A stretch of 64,000 nt of DNA. It comes from Vanilla planifolia (lineage: Eukaryota > Streptophyta > Magnoliopsida > Asparagales > Orchidaceae). The stretch is taken from NCBI GenBank assembly GCA_023846275.1, contig CM043872.1, positions 30,990,670 through 31,054,669 of the forward strand. The letters are read 5' to 3'. Below the pieces are notes generated by a model. It saw only the letters and a list, made by a program, of their open reading frames with translations, was not told where the DNA came from and did no database searches. Positions 51,132 through 63,500 of the stretch are shown here, in pieces. The position numbers were made by a program, and so were the translations under genes. The first letter of the stretch is position 1. Each line of letters opens with the position of its first letter.

Positions 51132-51170
51132 CTGCAAAACTTGGCAATTCTCCAATGTGCTCTTCCCACC
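51132..51170 (-). CDS. HNH endonuclease-domain protein, exon 2
   Basis: A 39-bp exon of 13 codons, GGKSTLENCQVLQ, residues 157-169. Acceptor TTGCTTGTGTAAG (AG at 51172-51171), donor GTATAT (51131-51126). It starts and ends in phase 0, continuing exactly from exon 1 (…PFSK). The peptide is the second half of the HNH motif in the plant family, including the central Asn (N164 in ENCQ). The intron between the exons is about 8.9 kb and holds two gypsy fragments. Exon 3, which should carry the last motif residue and the C-terminus, was not located. Confidence 0.88.
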
Positions 51171-54100
51171 CTTACACAAGCAAATTGAAGAAATCACTAT
51201 AAATAAAAAATAATGAACAATACAATATACAAGATTACAAGAAAAGTCACCCAAGTATTCAACAACAAACAATTAGTAAAATTTGCATGCCAATATTAAT
51301 TCCCGTCCAAGGTACACCTAAAAATTGGAGCGTCAGGGGGGTTTGAGCAATTAGATGCTTCGCTCACACATATCAAGGCTTCCACAAATAACATCAAGGC
51401 AATTAGAGAGCTCTTAATTTTTTCTAAATTTGTACAACATTTTTCTATTATTTTAGTAGTATTTATACAATTATCTATGTTACATAAACTATATATATGG
51501 TTGTATTACATATTTGACATATATTTATAAATTTTTGTACTTATTAAGACATATTTAAAACAACAAGGATTACCATTTTAATCATATCTACCATTAGAGT
51601 TTCATCAACTGTAAGCTTAGAAGATCTCATAATTTGCATACCAAGTTCAAGCTTATATAAATAATTCTACAATGTTTCACGAATATTTCCAACCACTAGA
51701 GATGAATTCAAGATTTCTGGATTGAGGCATCATTTTCAATTAATATCCATGATACAATAATCTTTTTCAAATGTTGTAGTGCTAGAGTATCTTTTATATC
51801 GATGCTTTATGTTATGCGATGTACTATTGAGGTGAAATAAGCATGGTGTATTTTATTTGTGTTTCAAAATTCCCCAAACATGACAAGAACTACCAATTTT
51901 TATGTACAATTTTAGATGATTAGTTGGGACTAATTGGGGTCAAAAAAAAACTTTTTGGGCTGCCCTTGCATTTCTAAATGGCCCTAGATCATCACATAAG
52001 GGCAACATGGATGTGGTGATATGACACATGCTTCCCTTTTCTATCGTATTAGACTAAATACCCAAACAATTCATGAACCATACTAGCCAATTTCCGCTAA
52101 ATTGCACCACACGGTCACCCAAATTGGGTGACTTGCCATGTATGGGACTTTTGGAAAGTCGTTTTTTATTGCTATTTTCTATATTTTTCTTATTAGAGAA
52201 GTCATGTAATGTCTATAAATAGCTTCAAGCTAGGATTAGTAAGTTTAGCTCCTTTTGAATGCAAAAAACATATACTTCATCTTCTCCACTAGGTTAGGGT
52301 TAACTAGGTAATGGAGTACCATTCAAGCAATTCAAGGTTGGCTTAATTTTGATTAATTCCTATGACGAATAGTTGTGATGTCTCTAGAAATCAAGCTTCA
52401 GTTGTCTTGCAAATTCTCACACCTATCTCCAACCAAATTCATCCACAACTAACTTAACTTTTAAGAACATCTCACTGGTTTTATCCTTCTTCAAAAACTC
52501 TACAAAATCCAATACTATTTATTTTTACATCATTCTTCTTATACTCAAAGAAAGATTCACAATGAAAAAAGAAGCATAATATTAATTGAGTTTTCATCCC
52601 AAACCATTCACTCATTCTTGGCTAACAAAAAATTGAAGACCCCAAATTTTTTGTAGTTTGAGAATGAAACTCTAGAACAAGATATTTCAAAGTCTCCTTT
52701 ACAACCTCGAAATCAAAAATTTTTATTTTGAGGATGGAGTTTGGATATTTTAATTGGTTGAACTCTCTGCTATCAAAAATCAAAATTTATTTTGTACATG
52801 CTTATTGTTTGGATACAAAACCTTACCAAATCAATTTAGAACCTTTGAAATTTTTAGTGCCTCTTACACTCATAGAAAATAGCTTTGATATTGAAAGTTT
52901 TTTATAATTTTTTTGATATCCGTGTTATAATTCTCATAAATTTATCCTAATTTGAGACAATTTTTCAGTTTCAAAATTTACTTGTAGTCACTTTCACTTT
53001 TGATCTCATTCTCCATAGCAATCTTCCTTGACCCCCCATGTCTTCATTGCCACAATTGTGTCAAATTGGCAAATGAGCCAAGGGTTGTGGTAGTTTCCAA
53101 ATCTCCCAAGATCTTTGCTCCAAATATCATGATCTTTCAATACTTCTACTTGCCTTACACATCACCAACCATCTCTACCTTCTTCTTGATGTACAGTTTA
53201 TCTTGCTAGAGAGTCGTGTTTTTTGGAGCAATCACTTCACAAACACTTTGTATTTATTTGTTAAAACAATATAGATTAGTTGGTTCAACAGTTGTAAAAA
53301 CAACAAAACTATATTTACTGTTGCATGACTATAACATGTGGTGACCTTTTATGATGTTTTTAAGAAAAATTTGCTAAAATGTGATGGCATAAATTCCAAG
53401 TATCAAATTAGACAATAGGAGGTTTGAAGACATCATATTATATAGTTTTAGTACTTGACATATTAAAAATTCATTTCAATAAAATTATTAAATTAAAGTC
53501 TTGTTGCTTTTGTTCACCTTACCCCAATACATCTATCTCATGCCTTTCTCTTGATACCTTTAAACCCACTAGGACATTGAAATTCCAAGAACTTGACTTA
53601 TCCTTGAGTTGAAAGCCATCACCACTAACTGCCTAAGTTTCTATGAGAACACAAAATAAGAGACCATTCAAAATCACCATAGCTTAGTGAGTTTCATTAC
53701 TTTTGACTCTCCATCTTTTGATGATATTAACTACTCTAGGTTGTATACTACTTACATAATTTTGCTTATAAATTGCATGCTATTATTAGTGATGCCTACA
53801 TGGTTAGCAAAATATCCTTCCATGCCAAAATACACCTTACACCACTGCTACACCCTCCCTTGGCCGTAAGGGTTGGCTTCCATGATGGGTTTCTTATAGA
53901 CGATACCCAAGTTTGTGTTTCTCACCTCTCATGCTCATTACCATGCTCAAATTTAATGTAACACCATTGACATTCATACTATTGATGTAGTCTTAGGCCA
54001 AACTTATATCTACTCTATTTATGTTACTTATCATTCCTCAGAGCATATGTATGTACTTCTTACTACACATGGTGATGTAGTACTCCTTGTCCTTTTTCAC

Positions 54101-54299
54101 CATCCCCACAAACTCAACCATGATCTAGCTCCACTGCGCATCTTACCCTACACTTATCCTACTCTTTCCACTAATTCAACTAACCCAAGCTTACCACTTA
54201 ACCTTGTTGTAACGATTACCTTAGGTTTGTTGCACCACTCACCCTGCCACAACATTACCCCATGAGCTTTCACTATCCCCTAAGCATATTGCATCACTC
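51171..54299 (-). other. HNH intron 1, left part; LTR-like promoter and unassigned sequence
   Basis: 51830-52400 reads on the plus strand like a short LTR (see TATA entry). 53000-54260 contains several plus-strand frames of 60-72 codons (for example 53773-53961 and 54047-54265) that I cannot assign; the minus strand here may be the decayed integrase tail of the gypsy fragment to the right. Confidence 0.35.
52213..52222 (+). promoter_or_regulatory. TATA box in LTR-like sequence
   Basis: CTATAAATAG follows CATGTAATGT and precedes a 5'-leader-like stretch, the arrangement seen in many plant LTR promoters. No primer-binding site was found downstream, so the LTR identity is tentative. Confidence 0.35.
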
Positions 54300-56421
54300 A
54301 CTTAGCCACAAGAGCTACCCCTTCACCATCTTTAGCTTCTCTTGATCCCACTGGCCCACCCAAGAGTTACCCATTCTAAAACTTGTCCTTTACATCGTAA
54401 GTAAGAAGAATCCTTGTTACATAGTTTTCATCACCAAACTATGACTCAATGCATGATCGTCACACTCGCCCAAATGAATTGATTCAATAATGTATTCAAT
54501 ACAATGCACATTTAGGCATGAGCTCGAAATAAGCCTTTCAATAAAACTACCTCTCAACCAAGATGAACTTTGAGCTTGGTGCTTAATCTTCATTGTATTT
54601 GATTTAAAGAAGGTAAGATCCTCTCCTTGAGGTAAGCTTTCAAAGGTTTAATTTCTCAAGAGTCCAAAAAAAGAAAAGTCTTCTTGAAGGTCTTCTCTTT
54701 TTGCTAGGAGATATGCTTTTTTGTTATGCTCTTAAGAGATTTGAACCAAATCTGCTCACTTGAACTTCTGAAAGAGAACTAAGCCAACATTTTATAGTCT
54801 ATGAATACTAGATCCTTAATATCAAATGAGTCGTTAACTTGGCTAACGATTACTTGAACTCGCTAAAGATTGTAATGTCTAACTTGTAATCCCAAAGCAA
54901 ACTTAAGACCAGCAACCAAAGCTTCATACTTAGCTCGAGAATTCGTGACAGGAAAGGACATTTTAAGACCTCCTTTTAGTTTAACCTACTTTGGTCTAAG
55001 TCAAATGAAACTGATGCTACTTGACTTTTTTAAGCCCAATCTACATAGAGCTACCATAAACCTAATGACGTAAGTTCGGTCTTGAAGAAGCTTCCTCCAT
55101 TAAAAAGTTAACCAAAGCATGTGATTTGAGAGAAGAGAGAGGAATGAAGATCAACTCAAACTCAATGAGCTTGATTGCTCACTTTTGTAATCCTCCCAAG
55201 ACCTCTATGAAATAAAGGATGTGCTTTAGAGGTTTGTCATGTCAATGGTATGAGCTTTTAGGGAAATATTACATAGTCATAGAGTTGATATGAGTAAAGC
55301 CAAAGCCAACTTCTCGAGAGGGGAGTACCTTATCTTTACATCTTTTAAGATGTGAGAAAAGTAATACACCAAATGCTAGATGTCATTTTCTCAAATAAGA
55401 ACTGTGGCGATAGCTAAGCTTGAGGTTGCAAGGTAGATGAACAATGGCTCCCCTATGATTGAGCTACTCAAGATAAGAGATTGAGACAAGAAGACTTTGA
55501 GCTCCTAAAAAGCTTTCTAGCACTCATCTGTCCACTAAATTCTAGACTTGTGATGAGACAACTTGAAAGGCTGTCTTTTCCCCTAACTTTGAGATAAAAG
55601 GCTAAGACTAGCTATTCACTGAAACAAACATTGAATGTCTCCATGGCTCATTGGAGAAGGCATGTCCACCAAATCTCATACCTTGCTTAGATTTGCTTGG
55701 ATCCCTTCTCTCAACAACATGAAACCAAGGAACTTGCCAAAAGAATTATTGAAAGTGCAATTTAAGTGATTCACCCTCATGTTGAACTTTGTAAGTCTCT
55801 TTCAAGTCTTTTTGTAGCTCTTAAAGACCTCAAGATTTCTATTCTTTTGGTTTTAGAAGATGGTATTAATCATCCACTGGTAGAATATTCTAGTATTTTT
55901 GAAATCGAAAGGCATCGCTTTGTAACAAAGCGTGCCAAAGTCAATTCTAAAAGAAGACTTTTCCTCATCTTCTTAGAACAACTTGATTTGATGATATCCA
56001 AAGAAAGTATAAAAAAAATTAAAGCACAAAAAGCTAATGATTAAATCTATGAGATCATCAATTCAAGAAAGGCACAAGTCCTTTGGACTAGCCTAGGGAA
56101 AATCTACAAAATGAAACACAAGTGCCATAAAGGACTAGCTTGATTAAGGTCCATGCAATCAAAACACATGCATCGCTGCCATTGCCCTCCTTCACAAGAA
56201 AAATGATAACAAGCCAATCTAGGTGTTACACAAGGAGAATAAACTTTGCCTTCAAGAGCTTGGAGATTTCTTAATAGAAGCTTGCTTCTTCGCACAATAA
56301 ACTGGTTCTTTTTTTGTTGCACAACTAAGAGATCAAGCTTAATATTAAGGAAGGGTTGTGAGTTTGAGCAATCAATACCAGGTGTATCAAAAGGCATCCA
56401 CGAAAAGATGTCAAAGTACAT
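54300..56421 (-). pseudogene. Ty3/gypsy pol remnant 1 (RT, RNase H, second RNase H, integrase finger)
   Basis: Right to left on the minus strand: DIFSWMPFDTPGID (about 56410) at the pol junction; CFDCMDLNQASP (about 56150), the D-Y-x-D-L-N-K-A-x-P block; GTLCYKAMPF (about 55930), the RT fingers/palm block; GKFLGFML (about 55715); WTDEC (about 55530) and GEPLFIYLA (about 55450) at RNase H; SPLEKLALAL (about 55310); SFPVTNSRAKYEAL (about 54960), an extra RNase H domain typical of the Tat lineage; then weak traces of the integrase HHCC finger near 54310-54480. The catalytic palm motif is eroded and frames shift several times. Inside HNH intron 1, same strand as the gene. Confidence 0.82.
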
Positions 56422-58079
56422 AGGATAGTCGCCCTTTCTTCCTCCTCAAGATTGAAGATAAATTTACAAGATTTGAGGGTTCATAAGGACAAAGAGGGAA
56501 AGGGATACAATGTATGACAATGATTTTCAAAGTTTTTCCATTAAACTAATGCAATGTTTGATACCTTAAATCAGGCAACCAAGTCTTTCTCCATTGATAC
56601 TTATTTGAATCGAGAAAAATGTTTCTAATTATTCTAGCTAGATGTTCAACTTCTCAACATTTACTTCTCTATCATATGTTGGCAAATCAACCTTTGCTTC
56701 CATCATAAATGGCTCCAATCAATTAATAAGGGATGATGCAATGCTCCAAACATTTTCATCAGAATCCATAGATGGTGGATAGTAGAAAATCAACACTAAA
56801 AATTCTAATAACATTCAATGGAAAAGAGGGAAACGAGAGGGAGAAAACAATTGAGAAATAAATGACTAACTTCACCAATAAGAAAGGTTTTCAAAATTCA
56901 ATCTCCTTGTTCTATTAATTCATCAAGTATTCATAAATCCAACCAAGGGTAAATATGATAAAATCCACTAGTTCTATGGTGCACGATCACTCCCCAAAAT
57001 CAACCACTTATCTAATAGTCTAGACATGTTCTAAACTCACTAAACAAATTAAAAGATAGCCCTCAAGACGAAGTATGTCTCCAAGGTGGAACCCCAAATC
57101 TAAATTAGTTCTTAAAGAGTAGGCTTATGGCCTACTAAAGTCCCTAATAGGTGCCTCTAGGCTTATAATGAACTCAAGGTTAGGTATATGCTCTGCAAAA
57201 CACCCTCAAGGCTAATGTAGTTTAAGAAAAGATTCCAAAGTACATAACAATCTTCTAAGAAAACCACTTGAGGGCCAAATCATCTTCCCAATATGTTATC
57301 CTTATGATTCTTCTTCACTTTCTTCCCTCGAGGATAATAACTAGGTATCAAGGTAATAAGGTATCTTGAGGCCATAATATCTCTCAAGCAGGCCTTTAGA
57401 TGACATCAAGAAATCTCTTAAAGGGTTATTGATTTTGATTCCACCCATGCTACAGCCAATCTTCTATCTATAAATTCAATCTCCTAATCATCATTTGCAT
57501 TATCTCGCATCTAGGCAGCACCATTCAAGCTTTCGAAACTAAGACAAACTTAGAATTGGAAGAGCAACTCAAGGTCCAATAATTGTGCTTGATTTTATAA
57601 TAATTCAAAAATAAATAAAAATAGTAATATAATAAGTACATGGCATACAACAACAATAAACTTCAAAAAAATCTAAACTATCAAACTATTCCATAAAACC
57701 CTAAAAAAACATATTTTCAAGAGCCATCCAACTTCAATAATAAGAGTCATTCAATTTATTAAAGTTTCAACAAAGCCCTCAAAAAAATCTAATTGCACTA
57801 GTCCACCAATCTAGATTATGGCTTTGGGCAAATTCAAAGCAATTCAATAATACTAGGAACCTCAAAGTTGCCCAAGCAAGTTGGATGACGAGTGCACAAT
57901 CAAATTGGTTGAACCAACCAATCTATTCTGATTTTTATATTATTAGCACCATAACCCTTTTGTCAACTTGTTTGCTTGGACATTTTGTACCCCAAAGATG
58001 GCAACAATCTCATTCCAAACAAAATTTGTACCCATATCACATACCAACCTGAATTACTTTATCAACGCTTCATCTCGTT
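56422..58079 (-). other. Between the two gypsy fragments in HNH intron 1
   Basis: 57040-57400 has LTR-like, CTCAAG/CCTAATAGG-rich wording similar to 42060-42420. The upstream protease/gag of fragment 1 would be expected at 56430-57000 but was not readable. Confidence 0.35.
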
Positions 58080-59145
58080 TCAAATTCTCTTCAAATGAAT
58101 TAATGAAGATCCAAACACAGCTAATAGCCAGTTTCATAAATGGCATAATCCAATGATTAATGCTTTGCACTCTACTAAATTATTGAACAAAGGAATGTTG
58201 AAATTCAAGGCATGCATAAAAATGATACATGACAAAATTTCCAAAATGATCACAACTCCCATGTTCTCATCTTAGGATGCTCTTACAGCAAAACTCTTCC
58301 ATATTGACTGATTTCCTTTAGGTTGCGATCGAAAATTTGCCAAATTAATAATGACATCTTCTACAGTTTGTGCATGAATAGTATCATGCAAGACTAATCA
58401 AATTGCAGACTCGTACAGCTCAATTGCCCACTTTTAAAGCCTTCATGACACTTATACCATGGCTAATACTTTCAAAAGTGCTTGATCAATTCCAAATTTG
58501 ATGGCATGAGTATAGAAATATGATCATAACATGCACACCATATCATAAGCATAAGTTATAACTTTTCTAAGGCTGGACATTTGGTTTCTATCCCCTTTAA
58601 GATGTGCTTTATATGATAAATCAACCTCTAAACCTTGGGCTCCTCCCTTACCTATACAACACTAAACACTTCATCCATTACACTAAAAAAAAGAATGAGA
58701 AGTTTTGTTTCACTAGAATTGCTATGGAAGGAGAAGCTTGCTAGATGGGCCTTAAACTTTGGAAATTAGGTTCGCACTCATTTGTTCCCTTCTACTTGTT
58801 ATTCCTAAGTGGTTTGAAGAATGAAAGGCATTTACCAACTTATCTAGAGATGAAAAGGATTCAATTCTATAATATTACTCATCAGCTTCGAAAAGTCTTT
58901 TAAGAAGTGTGGCGATGGCATCTCCATGATAGCTATGATCTTGTTTAGGTCAATTTCAATTCCCCTAATAGACACTAAATATCCTAAAAAATTTGACAAA
59001 CAATAACCCAAAATTGTGCTCGAGAGGGTTTATCTTCATTTGATGCTTCTATAGAGTATCAACGATGCCCTACAAGTCCTTGAAGTGCTCTTATATGTTA
59101 CCACTCTTTACAAGGAAGTATGCCTCCACATTGCCATACCTTTTA
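58080..59145 (-). pseudogene. Ty3/gypsy pol remnant 2 (RT end, RNase H, second RNase H)
   Basis: Minus strand at about 59140-58900 reads KHQMKINPLEHNFG, then (shifted) IIAIMEMPSP, matching K-x-x-M-K-L-N-P-x-K-C-x-F-G ... K-I-K-A-I-x-x-M-x-P-P at the RT end. Farther left come traces of RNase H, KWAIELYE (about 58420), and LVECKALIIGL then LAVFGSS (about 58170-58090), resembling the extra RNase H (N-x-A-E-Y-E-A-L-x-x-G-L ... V-F-G-D-S). It differs in sequence and order from remnant 1, so it comes from a separate insertion. It is truncated at about 59150. Confidence 0.75.
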
Positions 59146-60096
59146 AGAGATTTAGATAACGAAAGCTTCAAAAGAACAAGAATTGATGAAAAAGACAAAC
59201 AAAGAGATCTCTCCAAAAAATAGAACTCTTTTGAAAGTTGTTTTAGCTTTCCATTTATAGGTGGATAAGCTAATAAAAGTAAAAATAGATTAGCTTTCTT
59301 ATTTCATGACTAATCAATAAGTAGTTATGACTTACAAGAGTAAACCCATATAGCAACACACATTTGTCATAGATGTAAAGTATTGATGCAATTGTTTAAT
59401 GTGAAAATTATATAATAGTTGATATGACTACCTATCAATTGGATAGGTAGATTCATGATAAACAATGCTCTCGATATTTCTAGTTCAACCTTCAAGTTGA
59501 ACATGCATCCAACTACTATTGACACTGCTAGGTGTCATAGCCCAACAAGCATTAGTGAATCACATGTCATCTTTTGATGTCCCAAGGCTTGTGCTTTCCC
59601 GATAGCCATGTGTCGCCCCCTAGCACTACAAGGTCATTCTTATGATCTATGTCTTGACACTTTCCTATTAAATCAAAGGCATGATATTTCCATTAAACAT
59701 TGTGAAAGAAGAAACATCCATCCTTGTTATTTTGGAGCTTTCTTCTCCTATATTTCCTCCATACCACCTTGCCAAGATTTGCATTAGCACCTTTTTATGC
59801 AGCCACCCTAAAAAGAATGGCCACGAAAAGAGACATAAAACACAACACGTCATAAAGTTTAGATTTCATCAAACCAAAGAGGCTTTTAAAAGATTTCTGC
59901 TCCATTCGCTCCCACAGTATGCATTGATAGTTAGGCAGGAAACAAATTTCATGGAAAACATAAGCAATTCTCCTAACTCCTCCAAGACAGAAATTGCTAT
60001 CGCGTTAGAAGACGAGCTCTGGAACATAACAAATACCTAAAAAACTCGGAGAACGTGAATTTTTATTAGGGGGTAAACAAGGTGAAAGAGAGGAAC
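59146..60096 (-). other. HNH intron 1, part next to exon 1
   Basis: Begins with donor GTTCCT at 60096. The plus-strand frame 59681-60040 (119 codons) lies opposite the intron start, has no recognisable domain and is probably chance in a somewhat GC-richer stretch. Confidence 0.4.
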
Positions 60097-60564
60097 CTTA
60101 GAGAAAGGGACAATAGTATCATAATCGTGGCATAGGCATCCGGGACAGCCCACGAGCTTGCAGAAGATGATGTTGCCAAGCGGATCCCGCCGCCACCGAT
60201 CGGGATCCCGCCCCTTCACCTTCTCGGCCTTCTCCCAGCATTGCTGTTTCACATTATAAGGGAAGTTTCTAAGACCTCCAGAAACTCCTATCCCACCATT
60301 TCCGTCGTTTTGGTTGTCCTCGAAGGACTCCCCTCTCAGCCATTGGCCCCCATCTTCGGCAAGAAATCTGTCACGGTCGTCAAGAACAGAAGCTCCGGAG
60401 GGTAAGGAGGAACGACGGTGGTAGGAGGGTTTTTTCTCGCCGAAGCAAGAAGAACCCGATCCAAAGGATCGCCATTCCTGCTCCGGGGAATTAACGGAAG
60501 ACACCTTTCCTCCAGTTCCGCCCTTCCTAGGCCGCATATCCTCTCGATGCTTTAAGCAGACCAT
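60097..60564 (-). CDS. HNH endonuclease-domain protein, exon 1
   Basis: Encodes residues 1-156 of a plant HNH-domain protein of unknown cellular role. Residues 1-99 are Gly/Ser/Arg-rich and low in order; conservation begins at about 100 (NFPYNVKQQCWEKAEKVK), then GRDPDRWRRD (119-128) and the zinc/HNH region VGCPGCLCHDYD (138-149). The exon ends …PFSK with AAG before GTTCCT (donor 60096-60095), phase 0, and continues in exon 2 with GGKSTLEN. The first Met is ATG at 60564; a second Met opens MRPRKGG at 60537 and could be the real start. At residue 150 the frame has Thr where the HNH family has the catalytic His (D-H-I-V-P), and residue 135 is Cys where I expect Arg. Codon use and GC content are host-like. 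Confidence 0.9.
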
Positions 60565-63500
60565 CGCTGAGAAGTTTTTATTCTGTCACATTAAACTTAT
60601 ACCATTTACAAAAAAAAAACATGTTTTTTAAAACTCGTAAATAATATATAAGTAGAACATTTATGCTTACTTTGTCATCATCTATCATTTCTACATCACA
60701 AGTTACCTCAATCTAATTTTAGGGAAGTGATGGAGCCTCTAATAAAGAGATGATGAAGTGGGTCTCAACAATCCTAGGTGGTTCCAATGGTCTGAGTAGA
60801 ATAAAAGAGGAGAGCTAATATGATCAATAAGCCAAAGCATATTTCTAATCAAATCAGTCCCTATTTTATGTAACATAATGCTAGTTTGGTCTTAAACCGA
60901 ATCTCATGACTAACCTTATCATTATTTAATGATAAAGCAAGCTTAATTCTAATCCAAATTATGATATAAATCTAGTTCTTAAATTAAGCTTGTCTTATCT
61001 TAATCTTATTGATATAGAACAAGAACAAGTAATTAAACATGAATATAAATATCATAAAATAAATGAAAAAATAAGTATAATTTAAGATTAAATTACATAA
61101 AAAAATATTTATCATAGGTTTATTAAATAAACTATAATAAAAAATACCAATAATGGATTAACCAAGAAGAAATAAATTAAGTAATCATAAAATATATTAG
61201 CTTAATTTTTTTAAAATCAAAAATCTTACTTCTTGAATAATTAGATAACTCATAATAGGTGACTTATGATAAGTGGTATATATTAAGTGATATATTAATA
61301 AAAGTATCTAAAATATTCAAATATATAAATAAAATTTTTAATAAGTTAATATGAAATATATTTTTATATAAATTATGTGGGTATAAAAAATTTTAAAAAA
61401 ATAAGTAAAAAACTTATTTTTACACTAAATAGTTACTTTTAATCTTTTATTTAAATGTTCTTTCATAAATAAATAAATGATAAATTAATTGTGATTAAAA
61501 AATTTATTATTTAGTAGCTTGATATTTGAGCTAATTCAATTTCTTTCTCTTAAGTTTACTTTAGTAGTGAATCATTACTTTCTTCATTATCATTTTGATT
61601 ATATTTTTTTATTTAAACTCTTTCTCTATACTTATTGTTCTATTTCATATAAATCATTATTTTGTTATATCTTGTAACCTAATCCCCTCTCTTACTTCAT
61701 TATTTACCTTATAATAATCATAAATACAATTATAATCCTAAGTTAAACTAAATAAACTTAATCTTGATCTTAACTTAAAACAATCCTAAACCAAACATAA
61801 TCACAACTTAATCTACATCCTAACCTCAATAATTAACATTGTATTAAACCTAATCTTAGTCAAATTATAAACAAAACCTAATGCTTAACCAAATTCTAAT
61901 TCTTATAATTGTATTAATCTAGTCCTAAACTTAAGTTAAACTAGTCATAATTTATCAGTCTGAATTTTACTTTATATTAAACTCCTTTTCTCGTTAAAAC
62001 TAATCCTAATTAATTATTATAATAATCTTATTACTAATCTAACCTTAAATTTAATCTAAAACTTAATTTATCCTTACCTAATCATCAAAACCATCTTAAT
62101 CTTTGACATGTCTAATATTAACCTTAAAACCTATTTCTAAACTATGATAGTATAATCTTAACCAATCCTAATTCTTATATTATTCTACTTTTATTATAAA
62201 TCTAATCCAAATCCTAACCTAATTTTAATCATAATACTAATATTACCCAAAACTAATAATAAACTCAATATATTTATAACTTTAATTATGATGATTTGAT
62301 CTTATTATGTCAAAATATTGTATCTAAGTTATATTATCTTGACCAAAGTTTTTTCCCTAAAAAAACTTTGACAACTTAAGATCATGGTATCATATGTAAT
62401 ACATAAACTTTTTCTTCATAGTTGATGTAGAACAATTCATCTTTGTACTTTTAAAAGCCTTGAATTTGTATTACACCTATTATAATGATTTATTTCTTAA
62501 AGATATTACTTGTTGATTACTAACTACCCTCTTTGAGTATTATGAACTCATCAAATTCCTATTTTTTTATTTTCAAATCACATTAAATTAATAAAAGAAA
62601 TATTCTAATACTGTATTTATGATTACACAATATACCTATATCAAAGATCATCTCCGTGTATCTTGTTATCCCCAACTAATTAAGTTTTTTTTCTCATAAA
62701 GCTTCTTAACATAATACAATCATGATCATAATCTTTCCTTTATAGCCTATGTTGTATAATTTATCTTACTCTTAACTAGTAACCTTAACCCCTAATCCCT
62801 TGGATAGCCCCATCTTGATTTTAATGAGTTTTACTATCAAAAGATGTCTTATTATTTTATGATAATAGTAAAAAATATAAAGATTAGAGTCTTCTCTCTA
62901 TAATTAATGCAAGATTATTCAACATTATATTCTTTACCTAGAAGCCTACAAAAGATTCCATTTATTTGATAATTTTTCTCTAGGACATCAACAAGAAATT
63001 CTTCCCTATCATCTTAAAAAATGTGACTTATAGGCCCAGCAACATTTGCTTGGTGTGACAACTTTGTCTTAATATGTCAAGATATTATCCAATTGGATAA
63101 TCTCATTTTGACCAAAGTGAGATTTATCCCAAATGATATCTCAACATCTTAAGATCATGCTAACATATATAATATTAATAATATTTTCTTTTATAATTGA
63201 TGTGAAGCTATTTAATCTCATGTAACTTTATTAAGAATCCTATTAAAAGCCATTTGATCCTCTTCCTGAAGCATCACTTGATAATCACTTTTACCTTTCT
63301 AATCCTTAGTGTTATAAGTTTGCCAATTTTAATTTGATTTGTTCTTAAACCATGTTGAGCCAGAGGAGGTATATCTATAATGTGATATTTTTGATGGCAT
63401 AGCCTTGATATGTTAAAGCATGTGTTTGTCGAGTGCTACATGCAGAGTCATGGATAGACTTAGGCCCAAAGGAGAAATGTGAAAAAATGTCAATAGATGC

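Noticed and set aside
55766-56044. 92-codon plus-strand frame
   Set aside because: Antisense shadow of the gypsy reverse transcriptase remnant on the minus strand.
59681-60040. 119-codon plus-strand frame next to HNH exon 1
   Set aside because: It lies opposite the start of HNH intron 1, has no recognisable domain, and its length suits chance in a GC-richer flank.
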